A stretch of DNA of 8,599 nucleotides from Lachnospiraceae bacterium (GCA_004558185.1 SFDP01000067.1:1-8599); one strand, 5' to 3'; numbered from the stretch's first letter, positions 1-7,342 are shown. Translations and numbers: made by a program. The notes: generated by a model from the sequence alone, not told the origin.

Positions 1-53
1 GGGCGTAAGCACCACGATATGCGAATATTTTGCAGGATTGTGGGAGTACGAAG
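1..53 (+). repeat. 53-bp terminal direct repeat, left copy
   Basis: These 53 bases are identical and in the same orientation as 8547-8599, the last bases of the window. They lie wholly inside the MITE-like element. An exact overlap running to both ends is typical of a contig that closes on itself, either through a true circle or through a collapsed repeat. Confidence 0.95.
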
Positions 54-99
54 TACGTAACAATCCGTAGGTATCATAGTTAGGGGCTTTTGACCCTAA
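1..99. mobile_element. Partial MITE-like element, right-hand end
   Basis: This is non-coding DNA that ends at 87-99 in CTTTTGACCCTAA, the inverted partner of CCAGGGTCAAAAG at 8460-8472 (11 of 13 bases match, all 11 contiguous). It is internally folded: GGATTGT at 35-41 pairs with ACAATCC at 60-66, and GTAC is repeated at 46-49 and 53-56 inside that stem. TA follows the inverted repeat at 100-101, and TA also precedes the other inverted repeat at 8458-8459, which fits a mariner/IS630-type MITE with TA target duplication. The window starts inside the element, so its left part is missing here. Joining the two window ends would give an element of about 186 bp. It has no coding capacity, so a transposase would have to act in trans. 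The MITE label is inferred from structure only. Confidence 0.6.
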
Positions 100-569
100 T
101 ATCTTTTTATGTCATCATAGTTGGCAGTAGTAAACTCCCTGTTCAATTGTGCCGAAATCATCCTTGCACAATAAAAAACCGCTCTGGTAACCAAATCATA
201 ACCTGGATAATAATTATTCTGAACCTCTATATTCACAATAATTTTTACCTGGTTTCCGCAAGGAGTGAAGATAAAAAATATCACATCATAGGTTACTTTC
301 CCTTCCCCGATAACGGAGTCTTCCGTATTGTTTCCCGTAACCATTTCAGGGGTATAACCGGGAAAGACTTTCTTTCTTGCAGTTTGCGGCTCACCCTGGA
401 TACAATCACGAATTGTTTCAATGGAATAATCCTTAAATTCTTCTATGGTATCCCGAATAATCCAGGCCAGAACCGTTTTATCGCCCAATAATCGTTTTAC
501 GGCCGCATCATATTTCGCCTTATGATCAATAACCTCAAGCGTATTGGCAATATTTGTCTTTCTTTTCAT
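96..569 (-). pseudogene. Truncated Rpn/PD-(D/E)XK nuclease-family transposase gene
   Basis: The 157-residue product looks like the N-terminal half of the Rpn-type PD-(D/E)XK nuclease 'transposase' family that is abundant in Lachnospiraceae. Full members are, from memory, around 300 residues. The nuclease core seems present: D95 in the strand TYDVIFF and E115-V-Q117 in NIEVQ form a plausible D...ExQ metal site, followed by the family-like stretch YYPGYDLVTRAVFY at 120-133. The start at 569 has an AAAGGA ribosome binding site. The reading frame ends abruptly after YDDIKRY at a TAG (96-98) that belongs to the terminal inverted repeat of the adjacent MITE-like element, so I infer that insertion cut off the C-terminal half. 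The gene lies 70 bp downstream of dprA on the same strand. Such proteins are thought to promote RecA-independent recombination; whether this fragment is active is unknown. Confidence 0.7.
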
Positions 570-639
570 TTATATCCTTTCTTTTCTTCCTGTCAAAATA
601 AAGCAATTCATTGTTTGTTTCTGCAATACAGACTTACAG

Positions 640-1749
640 TTATCCAAGATGGCTGCGGTAAAAATATTGCTCATGGGTGGAGGCCTGTCCCTTCATTACT
701 AGCATCAGCAGCCCCTCCATCACCTGGGACAAAGTCAGCCCGGGATTTATCCTTCTGGCTTTTTGCCAGATAGCTTCAACGGATAAAGGTAAGGGTTCCA
801 ATAAACCATACAGCTCTTTTTCCTGAAGGGTCAGAGGCGACTCCTCCTTTTTTTCTTCAGCCTTTTTTCCCATCAAAAGCTTTCCCATTTCTCCTGCAAA
901 CTCCCGGGGCGAAAGAAGAAGCTCGGCTCCCTGCTTAATCAGTACATTGCAGCCTCTGCTTACGCTGTCTGTAATCCTACCCGGCATGGCATAGACTTCC
1001 TTTCCCTGTTCTAAGGCCATGTCCACCGTTATCAGGCTTCCGCTTTTTTCCTTTGCCTCAATTACCACCAATACCTCTGCCAATCCGCTGATCAGTCGAT
1101 TTCGACTGGGAAACAGCCCCGCATGAGGCTGAGTGTAAGGTGAACTTTCTGAGAGCAGACAGCCAGACTCCTGCAAGCGTTCATACAGAAATCTGTTTTC
1201 TCTGGGATAACATATTTCTACTCCACAGCCCAATACTCCCACGCTGGCTCCTCCCTGTTCCAAAGCAGCCCATTGACTGATTCCGTCAATCCCACGTGCC
1301 ATGCCGCTGATTACCACAATTCCCTGATCGGCCAACGCCCGTCCAAGCTCTTTTGCTGCCAGAGTGCCATAGGCTGAACAGTTCCTGGTACCTACAACAG
1401 CCACTCCGGTTCTATGAATATGCTCCACCTCTCCCTTTTGGTATAAAACAACGGGTGGATCAGGGATATTCCTTAATTTATCAGGATAGTCCCTGCTGGT
1501 CATACAACAAAAATGTATTCCTTTTTCCCTCAGACCTTCCCATTCTTCTTCCAGTCTCCATCTTTGCCTATGCTCATCAAGCTGCTTTCTTTGCTTCTCT
1601 CGTAGAGGAAGCCCGGGGGCTCCTGCTCCCTGCTCGTATAATTCCCTGGGACTGATTACTTCAATCAGTCTCCTCATCGTAATTCTTCCTATGCCGGGTA
1701 CATTATCCAGCCAATAGTAATAGAGTTCTTCTTTCATACGTTTCGTCAT
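640..1749 (-). CDS. dprA: DNA-processing protein DprA (Smf)
   Basis: DprA binds incoming single-stranded DNA in the cytoplasm and loads RecA on it during natural transformation; it may have wider recombination roles in species not known to be competent. The 369-residue length is normal. An N-terminal helix-hairpin-helix/SAM-like region contains VPGIG (17-21). The Rossmann-like DprA core spans about 75-285 with GTR (120-122), SGMARGID (148-155), GCG (174-176), FPSRNRLISG (213-222) and the SGSLIT segment (236-241). A C-terminal winged-helix domain lies at about 305-360. The ATG at 1749 follows AGGAAGGA immediately, which is close for a ribosome binding site, so the ATG four codons later (1737) is a possible real start. 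The gene lies 42 bp after comM and is probably cotranscribed from the promoter at 3475-3503. No strong terminator is visible before the Rpn gene. Confidence 0.96.
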   Translation of the reverse strand: MTKRMKEELYYYWLDNVPGIGRITMRRLIEVISPRELYEQGAGAPGLPLREKQRKQLDEHRQRWRLEEEWEGLREKGIHFCCMTSRDYPDKLRNIPDPPVVLYQKGEVEHIHRTGVAVVGTRNCSAYGTLAAKELGRALADQGIVVISGMARGIDGISQWAALEQGGASVGVLGCGVEICYPRENRFLYERLQESGCLLSESSPYTQPHAGLFPSRNRLISGLAEVLVVIEAKEKSGSLITVDMALEQGKEVYAMPGRITDSVSRGCNVLIKQGAELLLSPREFAGEMGKLLMGKKAEEKKEESPLTLQEKELYGLLEPLPLSVEAIWQKARRINPGLTLSQVMEGLLMLVMKGQASTHEQYFYRSHLG

Positions 1750-1791
1750 TCCTTCCTAATGTGCAAACAGCTCCCATGCACTCTGTCCCCT

Positions 1792-3327
1792 CTAATCTTC
1801 CCAGCCCCGAAAGCTCATGGCTTCACTGAGATGCCTCTTTTCAATTTTCTCTGCCTCTTCCAGATCAGCAATCGTTCTCGCCGTTTTTAATATCCGGTGA
1901 TAAGCTCTGGCACTCAGTCCCAGAAGAGAAAAAAGCTTTTTCATATAGGCTTCCTCCCCCTTTCCCAAGGCACAAAACCGAGAGATATCGCCTGCACCCA
2001 AATCTGCATTGAAGAAAAACGGAGTACCTTTATAGCGTTTTTCCTGCATAACTCTGGCCTGCATAACCTGTTTTCTCAGTTCTCTGCTGCTCAGCCCGAC
2101 AGCCTCCCCCTGTAAATCCTCAATATCCAGGGCTTTAGCCTCCACGCACAGATCTATGCGGTCATATATAGGACCGGAAATACGGCTGCGATATCGTCTG
2201 ATTTCATTTTCCGTACACTGGCATCGATTTCTGTCCGGATAAAATCCACAGGGACAGGGGTTCATTGCCGCTACAATCATAGTATCTGCGGGATAAGTCA
2301 CGCTGGCATGGCTTCTGGCTATCTGTACCTCCTTGTCCTCCAGAGGCTGCCGCAGCACCTCAATATTTTCTCTTCCAAATTCGGGAAATTCATCTAAAAA
2401 TAAGACACCTCTGTGGCTGAGGCTTATCATACCGGGCCTGGGAATTCGTCCTCCCCCTGCAAGCGCCCGGGTGGATATGGTGTGATGTGGATGTAAGAAA
2501 GGTCTGTCGGTGATTAAGGGCTTTCCCTGTTTAAGCAGACCTGAAACACTATAGATTTTTGAAACCTCCAGGCTTTCCTCCATGGAAAGAGGAGGCAAAA
2601 TAGAAGGAATTCTTTTGGCAACCATGGTTTTTCCTGTCCCCGGTATTCCGGTAATCAACAGATGGTGGAAGCCTGCTGCCGCAATAACTGCCGCCCGTTT
2701 CACTAATTCCTGACCTCTAATGTCCGCAAAATCCGGCACGTCTGCATTTTCCTTTTCTTGAAACAGAGCATTTGTATCCAGTAAGGTTGGAGCAAGAAAG
2801 GCATCCTTTTCCTCCTCCTTCAGCCCACAATACCTGATTGCTTCTTCTAAATTACTCACCCCTATTATGCGTATTCCGGGAATGACGGCTCCCTCTGCTG
2901 CATTTTCCCGAGGTAATATACATCGATCAATTCCCTTCTCTTTAGCCATAATCATCATGGGAAGTATTCCCTTTACCGACTTTAGCTCTCCATTCAGACC
3001 CAATTCTCCAATAAACAGGGTATTCTCCAAAATCTCCTGGGGAAGATATTCCATAGAAACCATAATCCCAATGGCTATGGCCAGGTCAAAGGCAGAGCCT
3101 TCCTTTCGGATATCTGCCGGAGAGATATTCACCGTAATTCTTTGCGGCGGCAACCGAAAGGCAGAGTTTTTTAATGCTACCCTCACCCGTTCTCTGGCCT
3201 CCCTTACTTCACTGCTCAAAAGGCCAACCATATCAAAGCCGGGCATTCCCTGAGATACATCCACCTCTACCTGAGCCAGATAGCTGTCGATTCCATGGAT
3301 TCCTCCTGCCAATACTCTACTAAACAT
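1792..3327 (-). CDS. comM: ComM/YifB-family Mg-chelatase-like AAA+ ATPase
   Basis: The 511-residue protein is the normal size for the YifB/ComM family. In Vibrio, ComM is a hexameric helicase that extends heteroduplex branches during natural transformation; the role in Clostridia is not established. The N-terminal Lon/ChlI-like domain spans about 1-170 (MPGFDMVGL at 28-36, GELGLNGELK at 107-116). The AAA+ module has Walker A GIPGTGKT (227-234) and Walker B GVLFLDEF (307-314). The MNPCPCGFYPD region at 355-365 with cysteines at 358, 360, 369 and 371 is a likely metal-binding insert. The C-terminal Mg-chelatase domain carries the sensor-2-like segment GLSARAYHRILKTAR (470-484). The ATG at 3327 follows a GAGGA ribosome binding site by five bases. 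A good SigA-type promoter lies about 150 bp upstream, and dprA follows after 42 bp, so the two genes form an operon. Confidence 0.95.
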   Translation of the reverse strand: MFSRVLAGGIHGIDSYLAQVEVDVSQGMPGFDMVGLLSSEVREARERVRVALKNSAFRLPPQRITVNISPADIRKEGSAFDLAIAIGIMVSMEYLPQEILENTLFIGELGLNGELKSVKGILPMMIMAKEKGIDRCILPRENAAEGAVIPGIRIIGVSNLEEAIRYCGLKEEEKDAFLAPTLLDTNALFQEKENADVPDFADIRGQELVKRAAVIAAAGFHHLLITGIPGTGKTMVAKRIPSILPPLSMEESLEVSKIYSVSGLLKQGKPLITDRPFLHPHHTISTRALAGGGRIPRPGMISLSHRGVLFLDEFPEFGRENIEVLRQPLEDKEVQIARSHASVTYPADTMIVAAMNPCPCGFYPDRNRCQCTENEIRRYRSRISGPIYDRIDLCVEAKALDIEDLQGEAVGLSSRELRKQVMQARVMQEKRYKGTPFFFNADLGAGDISRFCALGKGEEAYMKKLFSLLGLSARAYHRILKTARTIADLEEAEKIEKRHLSEAMSFRGWED

Positions 3328-3474
3328 AGTCTTCCTCTGCTTTCTTTTCCCTTATATTGCCTTTTTTCTTCATATGCAAACCCTCTCACAAATTTCTGAT
3401 GAAAACCTTGGCAGAATTGCCTCTCATATGCCTGAATTACTGAAATATAGAATAAACAGATCTGCGATATATTT

Positions 3475-3503
3475 GTTATAGCACATTTTCTTATGCTTGT
3501 AAA
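3475..3503 (-). promoter_or_regulatory. SigA-type extended -10 promoter for comM-dprA
   Basis: On the minus strand, TTTACA (3498-3503) and TATAAC (3475-3480) are separated by 17 bp, and TGC directly precedes the -10 as an extended TGn element. Transcription would start near 3468, leaving a leader of about 140 nt before comM. The promoter sits just after the hairpin at 3517-3552, so comM-dprA can be expressed independently of the interrupted sigK gene. Confidence 0.65.
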
Positions 3504-3516
3504 TACTTTTTTTATT

Positions 3517-3552
3517 AAAGACCCAAAGGTCTGTGTATTCCTTTGAGTCTTT
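3517..3552 (-). terminator. Hairpin, probable end of the sigK transcript
   Basis: AAAGACCCAAAGG (3517-3529) and CCTTTGAGTCTTT (3540-3552) form a 13-bp stem with a 10-nt loop. In minus-strand RNA the one non-Watson-Crick position is a tolerated U-G pair, while in plus-strand RNA it is a C-A mismatch, which suggests the structure serves minus-strand transcripts. The U-tract is weak (GUCUUUAAUA), so this is an atypical terminator. Its position after sigK and just before the comM promoter supports the call. Confidence 0.5.
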
Positions 3553-3590
3553 ACCATAAATTCAATCAGTCATTTAAAGCAATCTTCTTT

Positions 3591-3671
3591 TCATGGCCTC
3601 TGGTTTCGGTGCAAATTGGAGAGCCATTTCTCTGGAAATTTACTGTACAAGATTTCCTTTAAGATCGCCAT
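3591..3671 (-). CDS. Possible small protein, 26 residues
   Basis: An ATG at 3671 is preceded by AGGAG (3679-3683) with ideal 7-nt spacing and opens a 26-codon frame beginning MAILKEILYSKF and ending in TGA at 3591-3593. It lies 57 bp downstream of the sigK stop and before the hairpin at 3517-3552, so it would sit on the sigK mRNA. The peptide is basic and has an amphipathic-looking N-terminal helix with aromatic residues; there is no signal peptide or known motif. I do not recognise it. Such a frame could occur by chance, and the main support is the ribosome binding site. Confidence 0.3.
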   Translation of the reverse strand: MAILKEILYSKFPEKWLSNLHRNQRP

Positions 3672-3728
3672 CCTGTTTCTCCTCTTTTGTTTTTCTTTAT
3701 CCTGTCACACTCCTCTTCTCAAGCTCTT

Positions 3729-4091
3729 TTATTCTTTCTCCATAGCCTCTCTCAGCTTTTCCAATGCCCGTTTCTCAATCCGGGAAATATAGCTTCGTGA
3801 AATGGACAGCCGTTCACCGATTTCTCTCTGTGTCAGTTCCTTTTCTCCTCCCAGGCCATACCGAAGGCGGATAATCTCCTCTTCTCTGGAGTCCAGTACC
3901 TGAGGAAGAAGCATTTGAAGCCTCTTTGTTTCCTCCTTTAGCTGCATGGTTTCCACAATATCTACCTGCTCTACCTCAATAATATCCAACAGGCTGATTT
4001 CATTTCCCTCCTTATCCGTACCGATTGGCTCATACAGGGAAACCTCCCTTGAGTTCTTCTTTCTGGCTCTGAAAAACATCAGAATCTCATT
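3729..4091 (-). CDS. sigK: RNA polymerase sigma factor SigK, C-terminal segment (interrupted gene)
   Basis: This segment encodes the last 120 residues of SigK, the late mother-cell sporulation sigma factor. It begins at NEILMFF, within what would be region 2.4 of the intact protein. It continues through REVSLYEPIGTDKEGNEIS, a SigK-like stretch that differs clearly from SigE, then a region 3/4 linker. It ends in the region 4 helix-turn-helix for -35 recognition: LTQREIGERLSISRSYISRI followed by EKRALEKL. Regions 1.2 to 2.3 are absent. Upstream of 4091 the frame runs into the recombinase tail read out of frame, so the ATG codons there (for example 4175) are not credible starts and have no ribosome binding site. 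It corresponds to the B. subtilis spoIIIC half-gene. I infer it becomes functional only after the element is excised and the N-terminal half (not in this window) is joined. Confidence 0.9.
   Translation of the reverse strand, partial: NEILMFFRARKKNSREVSLYEPIGTDKEGNEISLLDIIEVEQVDIVETMQLKEETKRLQMLLPQVLDSREEEIIRLRYGLGGEKELTQREIGERLSISRSYISRIEKRALEKLREAMEKE
4087..4091 (-). other. Putative skin-type attachment core AATGA in sigK
   Basis: On the minus strand AATGA falls in the codons for Asn-Glu of the conserved SigK string NEILM, which is where SigK similarity begins. As I recall, the B. subtilis skin element recombines at a 5-bp AATGA repeat in the same codons. The TGA of this core is also the stop codon of the recombinase. 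The exact crossover cannot be fixed without the other junction. Confidence 0.65.
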
Positions 4092-5916
4092 TGCTATCCT
4101 CTCCCCAATGCGTTTTTGATACACTGAGGGGTTCAGTTTTTCCCAGGCAGTCATCCTCCACATCGTCATCATCATAATCTACGTCGGAGAAGTCTACCAG
4201 TTCCTCGGTTTCATCATCATCTTCTGTATTACCGGAGAGGGCAGCAGCAATTTCCGGATACTCGATTTCATCATCCTTGACACCGAACAGAATTACATGA
4301 GCGTTGACGCCATCCCAAACCACCTTACGCACAATGGTGCGAATGGCAGCACGTTTCTGCTCAACTGTCATTTCGTCAATACCATCCTTAAAGATAGTCA
4401 AGAGCTGACGCAACAGATCAAATTCGATATCGCTAAGAGCGTGCTGTGAGGTCAGACCATCCAGTTCCTGAATACGCTGTTCAAGAGACTGGTATTCCTG
4501 GTTCAGCTGCTCAATTCGTTTGGTTACATGAGCTTTGGCGGAACTGCCACCCATATCTACAAGGGAGTCTACCAGAGAATTGATTTTCTTCTCTGTTTCT
4601 GCCTTTTCCTTTCTCATTTCATCAAGTCGCTGCTCATAGTCCATGCGATTGCCGGTATAGAATCTGCGCCTCTGTTCCAACTGTGCAATGAAAGTATCCT
4701 TATCCTCCGCAAGCATTTTAATCTGCTCGACCACAGCCATATCTAATGTATTGCCATTGGCATTTTTGCTGTTGCACACAGAGCGCTGGCTGCGTTCCTT
4801 CATTTTGCAAGCATAGGTATAAATGACTTTTCCATCTGCTGTTTTTCGTTTGCTCATTTTCGGATACATACGCTCTCCGCAGCTACAGAATAACAAGCCG
4901 GTCAAAAGCGCTTCGTTACTGCGTGGCTTTCTGAAAGATTTGGATTTATTGCGTTCCAAAGACTCTTGAATTTGTACCCATACTTTACCTGGAACCAGAC
5001 CCGGATGCTTGCCAACGGATACAATCCATTCACTTGCAGGAAGGTACTTTGTAGCTCTGCCTTTCTCTTGATCGGTGCGGTTGTAAGCCATAATACCGTG
5101 CTTGTTGTCAAAGGCATCTTTATCTGAGAACAAGTCTGTGTCGTGCTGAGTAAAGAATTGATAAGCATCTTCGTCTGCAATCATATAAACCGGATTCTGC
5201 AAAATAGCTTTGATGGAAAAACGGGTAAAGTAATTATTATTCTTTGTCTTAATTCCCTGTTTGATCAAAGTGGCTTCGGTCAATGTCAGAGAGTCTGTTT
5301 CAACATACAAGTCGTAAATCATTCTGACAATATCCGCTTCTTCCGGTATCAGTTTCAATTTGCAGGCTTTTTTAGACTTTCCATCAATCGCAACACTCTT
5401 GACTGCTTCGGAAGCATAACCGGTAGGGGTAGTACCGCCAAGCCAACGACCTGTCTTTGCCAGTTCGTGCATATTGTCACGGATACGTTCTGCAATGGTT
5501 TCACGCTCCAACTGTGAGAAAACAGATGCAATATACATCATGGCTCGTCCCATAGGAGTGCTGGTATCGAACTGCTCTTTAATGGAAACGAAAGAAATAT
5601 CCAAACGAGCCAGTTCCTCAATCAGACTTGCAAAGTCACTGATGTTTCGGCTGATACGGTCAAGACGGTAAACAATGATAGCCTTAAACTTTCGTTTTTT
5701 GGCAACATCCATCATCTTCTTAAAATCAGGACGATTCAGATTGCCACCGGAGAAGCCTTCATCTTCATATACAATAACTTGATCTGCGGCTGCATCACCA
5801 TAATGCACACGAACATATTCTTTACATAGTTCTACCTGATTTCCGATACTTTCGCCTTTTCCGGTAAACTTAGACTTACGGGAATAGATAGCTATGATAT
5901 CTTCATTTCTCCGCAT
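4087..5916 (-). CDS. Large serine recombinase, probable sigK-element excisase (SpoIVCA-like)
   Basis: The 609-residue protein is a large serine integrase/recombinase that cuts and rejoins DNA at two attachment sites. The N-terminal catalytic domain has the nucleophile Ser12 in IYSRKS (10-15), the active-site arginine region FSGGNLNRPDF (55-65), YRLDRISR (83-90) and QLERETIAERI (135-145). A recombinase domain spans about 165-330. A zinc ribbon has cysteines at 344, 346, 370 and 381, and a coiled coil lies at about 425-490. The tail at about 564-589 is unusually rich in Asp and Glu. The start at 5916 has a perfect AAGGAGG (5924-5930). Its position against the sigK C-terminal half, with its TGA inside the AATGA core, suggests it excises this element, as SpoIVCA does in Bacillus. 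No convincing SigE promoter was seen; the visible promoter is SigA-like. Confidence 0.9.
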   Translation of the reverse strand: MRRNEDIIAIYSRKSKFTGKGESIGNQVELCKEYVRVHYGDAAADQVIVYEDEGFSGGNLNRPDFKKMMDVAKKRKFKAIIVYRLDRISRNISDFASLIEELARLDISFVSIKEQFDTSTPMGRAMMYIASVFSQLERETIAERIRDNMHELAKTGRWLGGTTPTGYASEAVKSVAIDGKSKKACKLKLIPEEADIVRMIYDLYVETDSLTLTEATLIKQGIKTKNNNYFTRFSIKAILQNPVYMIADEDAYQFFTQHDTDLFSDKDAFDNKHGIMAYNRTDQEKGRATKYLPASEWIVSVGKHPGLVPGKVWVQIQESLERNKSKSFRKPRSNEALLTGLLFCSCGERMYPKMSKRKTADGKVIYTYACKMKERSQRSVCNSKNANGNTLDMAVVEQIKMLAEDKDTFIAQLEQRRRFYTGNRMDYEQRLDEMRKEKAETEKKINSLVDSLVDMGGSSAKAHVTKRIEQLNQEYQSLEQRIQELDGLTSQHALSDIEFDLLRQLLTIFKDGIDEMTVEQKRAAIRTIVRKVVWDGVNAHVILFGVKDDEIEYPEIAAALSGNTEDDDETEELVDFSDVDYDDDDVEDDCLGKTEPLSVSKTHWGEDSK

Positions 5917-5957
5917 TTCATATCCTCCTTGCTTTGATATGTGATGTGTCTTGTGTT

Positions 5958-5986
5958 ATTATAACATAGTGCAACATCAGCGTGAA
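5958..5986 (-). promoter_or_regulatory. Probable promoter of the recombinase gene
   Basis: On the minus strand TTCACG (5981-5986), a 17-bp spacer and TATAAT (5958-5963) form a SigA-type promoter with a TGT extended -10. The -35 overlaps the end of the ATPase gene. The -10 lies in a 13-bp perfect dyad, TGTTAT-T-ATAACA (5954-5966), and GTTGCA (5970-5975 on the minus strand) in the spacer matches the half-site of the operators at 7317-7330 and 7401-7414. Confidence 0.5.
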
Positions 5987-7290
5987 CAGATTGGAGGTAT
6001 TTCAAGAATCTGCGGATTGAGAAGGAAATCATAAATGTTCACAGTCAAGATACCATAGTCATCATAATAGGGCTGCACAATATCTTTTGTGATAACAATC
6101 TTTTTGAAAGAATCATCAATCTTTCTGAACGGTCTAATTTCCTGAGTACGTTTCGCTTCATCAGGCAGTGAATATGCTGACTGGATATAGTATCTGAACG
6201 AACCAAGATTGCATACAAAATCAACTTCAAGTTGTTTACGCATAACCTTACCGTCCTGATCTCGCTCTGCAATCGGTATTACACCTACATCCACGCTGTA
6301 GCCACGCATACGAAGTTCATTATAAATTACATTCTCCATAGAATGGGACTGCTCGAACTGACGGAAATTGATTCTGGCATTGCGAAGTCCAAGATCAGAA
6401 AAGTAATATTTCTTTGGAGTTTCAATATATGCCTTTCCTTTAATGTCATATCTTTGTGCTGATTCAATCAAGAATGAATCCTCAAAATAATCCAGATATT
6501 TCTTAATGGTAGCGGAGGTGATTCTGGATTTCTTTATCGTCTTGAAAGTATTCTTCAATTTTTCTGGATTAGTCAGCGAACCAATGGCAGAGGAAAGAAT
6601 ATTCAGTAGATCTTCCAGTTCCCCGATGTTCTTCACTCGGTTACGCTTGGTAATATCTCGAAGATAAATCTCATTGAACAGATTCTGTAATGCAACTGCC
6701 TTATCGTTTGCTCCCTCACGAAGAACAACCAGAGGGATACCTCCGTACAGCATATATTCGGATAATCCCATGTACTTATCACCGTTGTAAATGGTCATAA
6801 ACTCGGCAAAGCTCAGAGGATACATATGAACCTCGTCACCACGACCGGCGAACTCGGTGACAATGTCTTTAGACAGAAGCTTTGCATTACTTCCAGTCAC
6901 AAATACATCCATATTATCTTTGCGCAGATAACCATTCAGAACAGCTTCAAAACAATCCAACATCTGAATTTCATCAAGAAGCAGATAATACATTCCATCA
7001 CCTACGACTTTGGAACGGATATATGCCATGAACTTTTCAGGGTCAACTCCACGCTTTTCCTTTTCAATCTGAATCAGGCTTTCTCCAATGAGATAAAGAT
7101 CATCTGCTGAATCAAATGCAAAACGGATAATGTGGTCGGCATCAACTCCGCTTTCCAGTAAGTGATGATAAAACAGATTATTCAGTAAGTAGGATTTGCC
7201 ACATCGACGAATACCGGTAATTACCTTAATCAGTCCATTGTTTTTTCTTTTTATCAACTTATCCAAATAAAAATCTCTTCGAATCTCCAT
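5977..7290 (-). CDS. AAA-family ATPase with DUF4143 domain
   Basis: The 437-residue protein has the ATPase-plus-DUF4143 architecture, a family whose function is mostly unknown and which is frequent in accessory DNA. Walker A is GIRRCGKS (26-33), Walker B is YYLLLDEIQ (101-109), the sensor is VTGSN (131-135) and an arginine-finger-like AGRGDE lies at 148-153. The C-terminal DUF4143 part (about 205-400) contains QLEVDFV (353-359) and YYIQSAYSL (367-375), a restriction-endonuclease-like fold signature in which the usual catalytic Lys/Glu set looks degenerate. No membrane segment or signal peptide is seen. The start at 7290 follows AAGGAGG (7298-7304) by seven bases; an in-frame TTG at 7296 is too close to that site. 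It has its own promoter (7343-7371) between two repeat operators, so it is separately regulated. Its role in the element is unknown. Confidence 0.88.
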   Translation of the reverse strand: MEIRRDFYLDKLIKRKNNGLIKVITGIRRCGKSYLLNNLFYHHLLESGVDADHIIRFAFDSADDLYLIGESLIQIEKEKRGVDPEKFMAYIRSKVVGDGMYYLLLDEIQMLDCFEAVLNGYLRKDNMDVFVTGSNAKLLSKDIVTEFAGRGDEVHMYPLSFAEFMTIYNGDKYMGLSEYMLYGGIPLVVLREGANDKAVALQNLFNEIYLRDITKRNRVKNIGELEDLLNILSSAIGSLTNPEKLKNTFKTIKKSRITSATIKKYLDYFEDSFLIESAQRYDIKGKAYIETPKKYYFSDLGLRNARINFRQFEQSHSMENVIYNELRMRGYSVDVGVIPIAERDQDGKVMRKQLEVDFVCNLGSFRYYIQSAYSLPDEAKRTQEIRPFRKIDDSFKKIVITKDIVQPYYDDYGILTVNIYDFLLNPQILEIPPICSR

Positions 7291-7310
7291 CACCAAACCT
7301 CCTTACGAAA

Positions 7311-7342
7311 GATTTTTGCAACTTGTTGCATTTTTCTATTCT
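7311..7342 (+). promoter_or_regulatory. Proximal operator repeat of the ATPase gene
   Basis: This 32-bp stretch is identical to 7395-7426. It contains the perfect dyad TGCAAC-TT-GTTGCA (7317-7330), centred about 13 bp downstream of the predicted transcription start. A protein bound here would block early transcription. Confidence 0.6.

Noticed and set aside
90..491. Plus-strand frame of 133 residues, and other plus-strand frames across the window
   Set aside because: They run antisense to well-supported genes and lack recognisable domains or credible ribosome binding sites.
3267..3557. 96-residue minus-strand frame upstream of comM
   Set aside because: It overlaps the comM start in another frame, has no ribosome binding site, spans the comM promoter and resembles no protein family.
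4092..4175. ATG codons that would extend the sigK segment upstream
   Set aside because: This part is the recombinase tail read out of frame; SigK similarity begins only at 4091 and no ribosome binding site is suitably spaced.
5924..5970. SigE-dependent promoter before the recombinase
   Set aside because: The only CATA-like -10 (CATATCAA) is so close to the ribosome binding site that transcription would start inside it.
7291..7296. TTG or GTG start for the ATPase
   Set aside because: These codons lie too near AAGGAGG at 7298-7304; the ATG at 7290 has ideal spacing.
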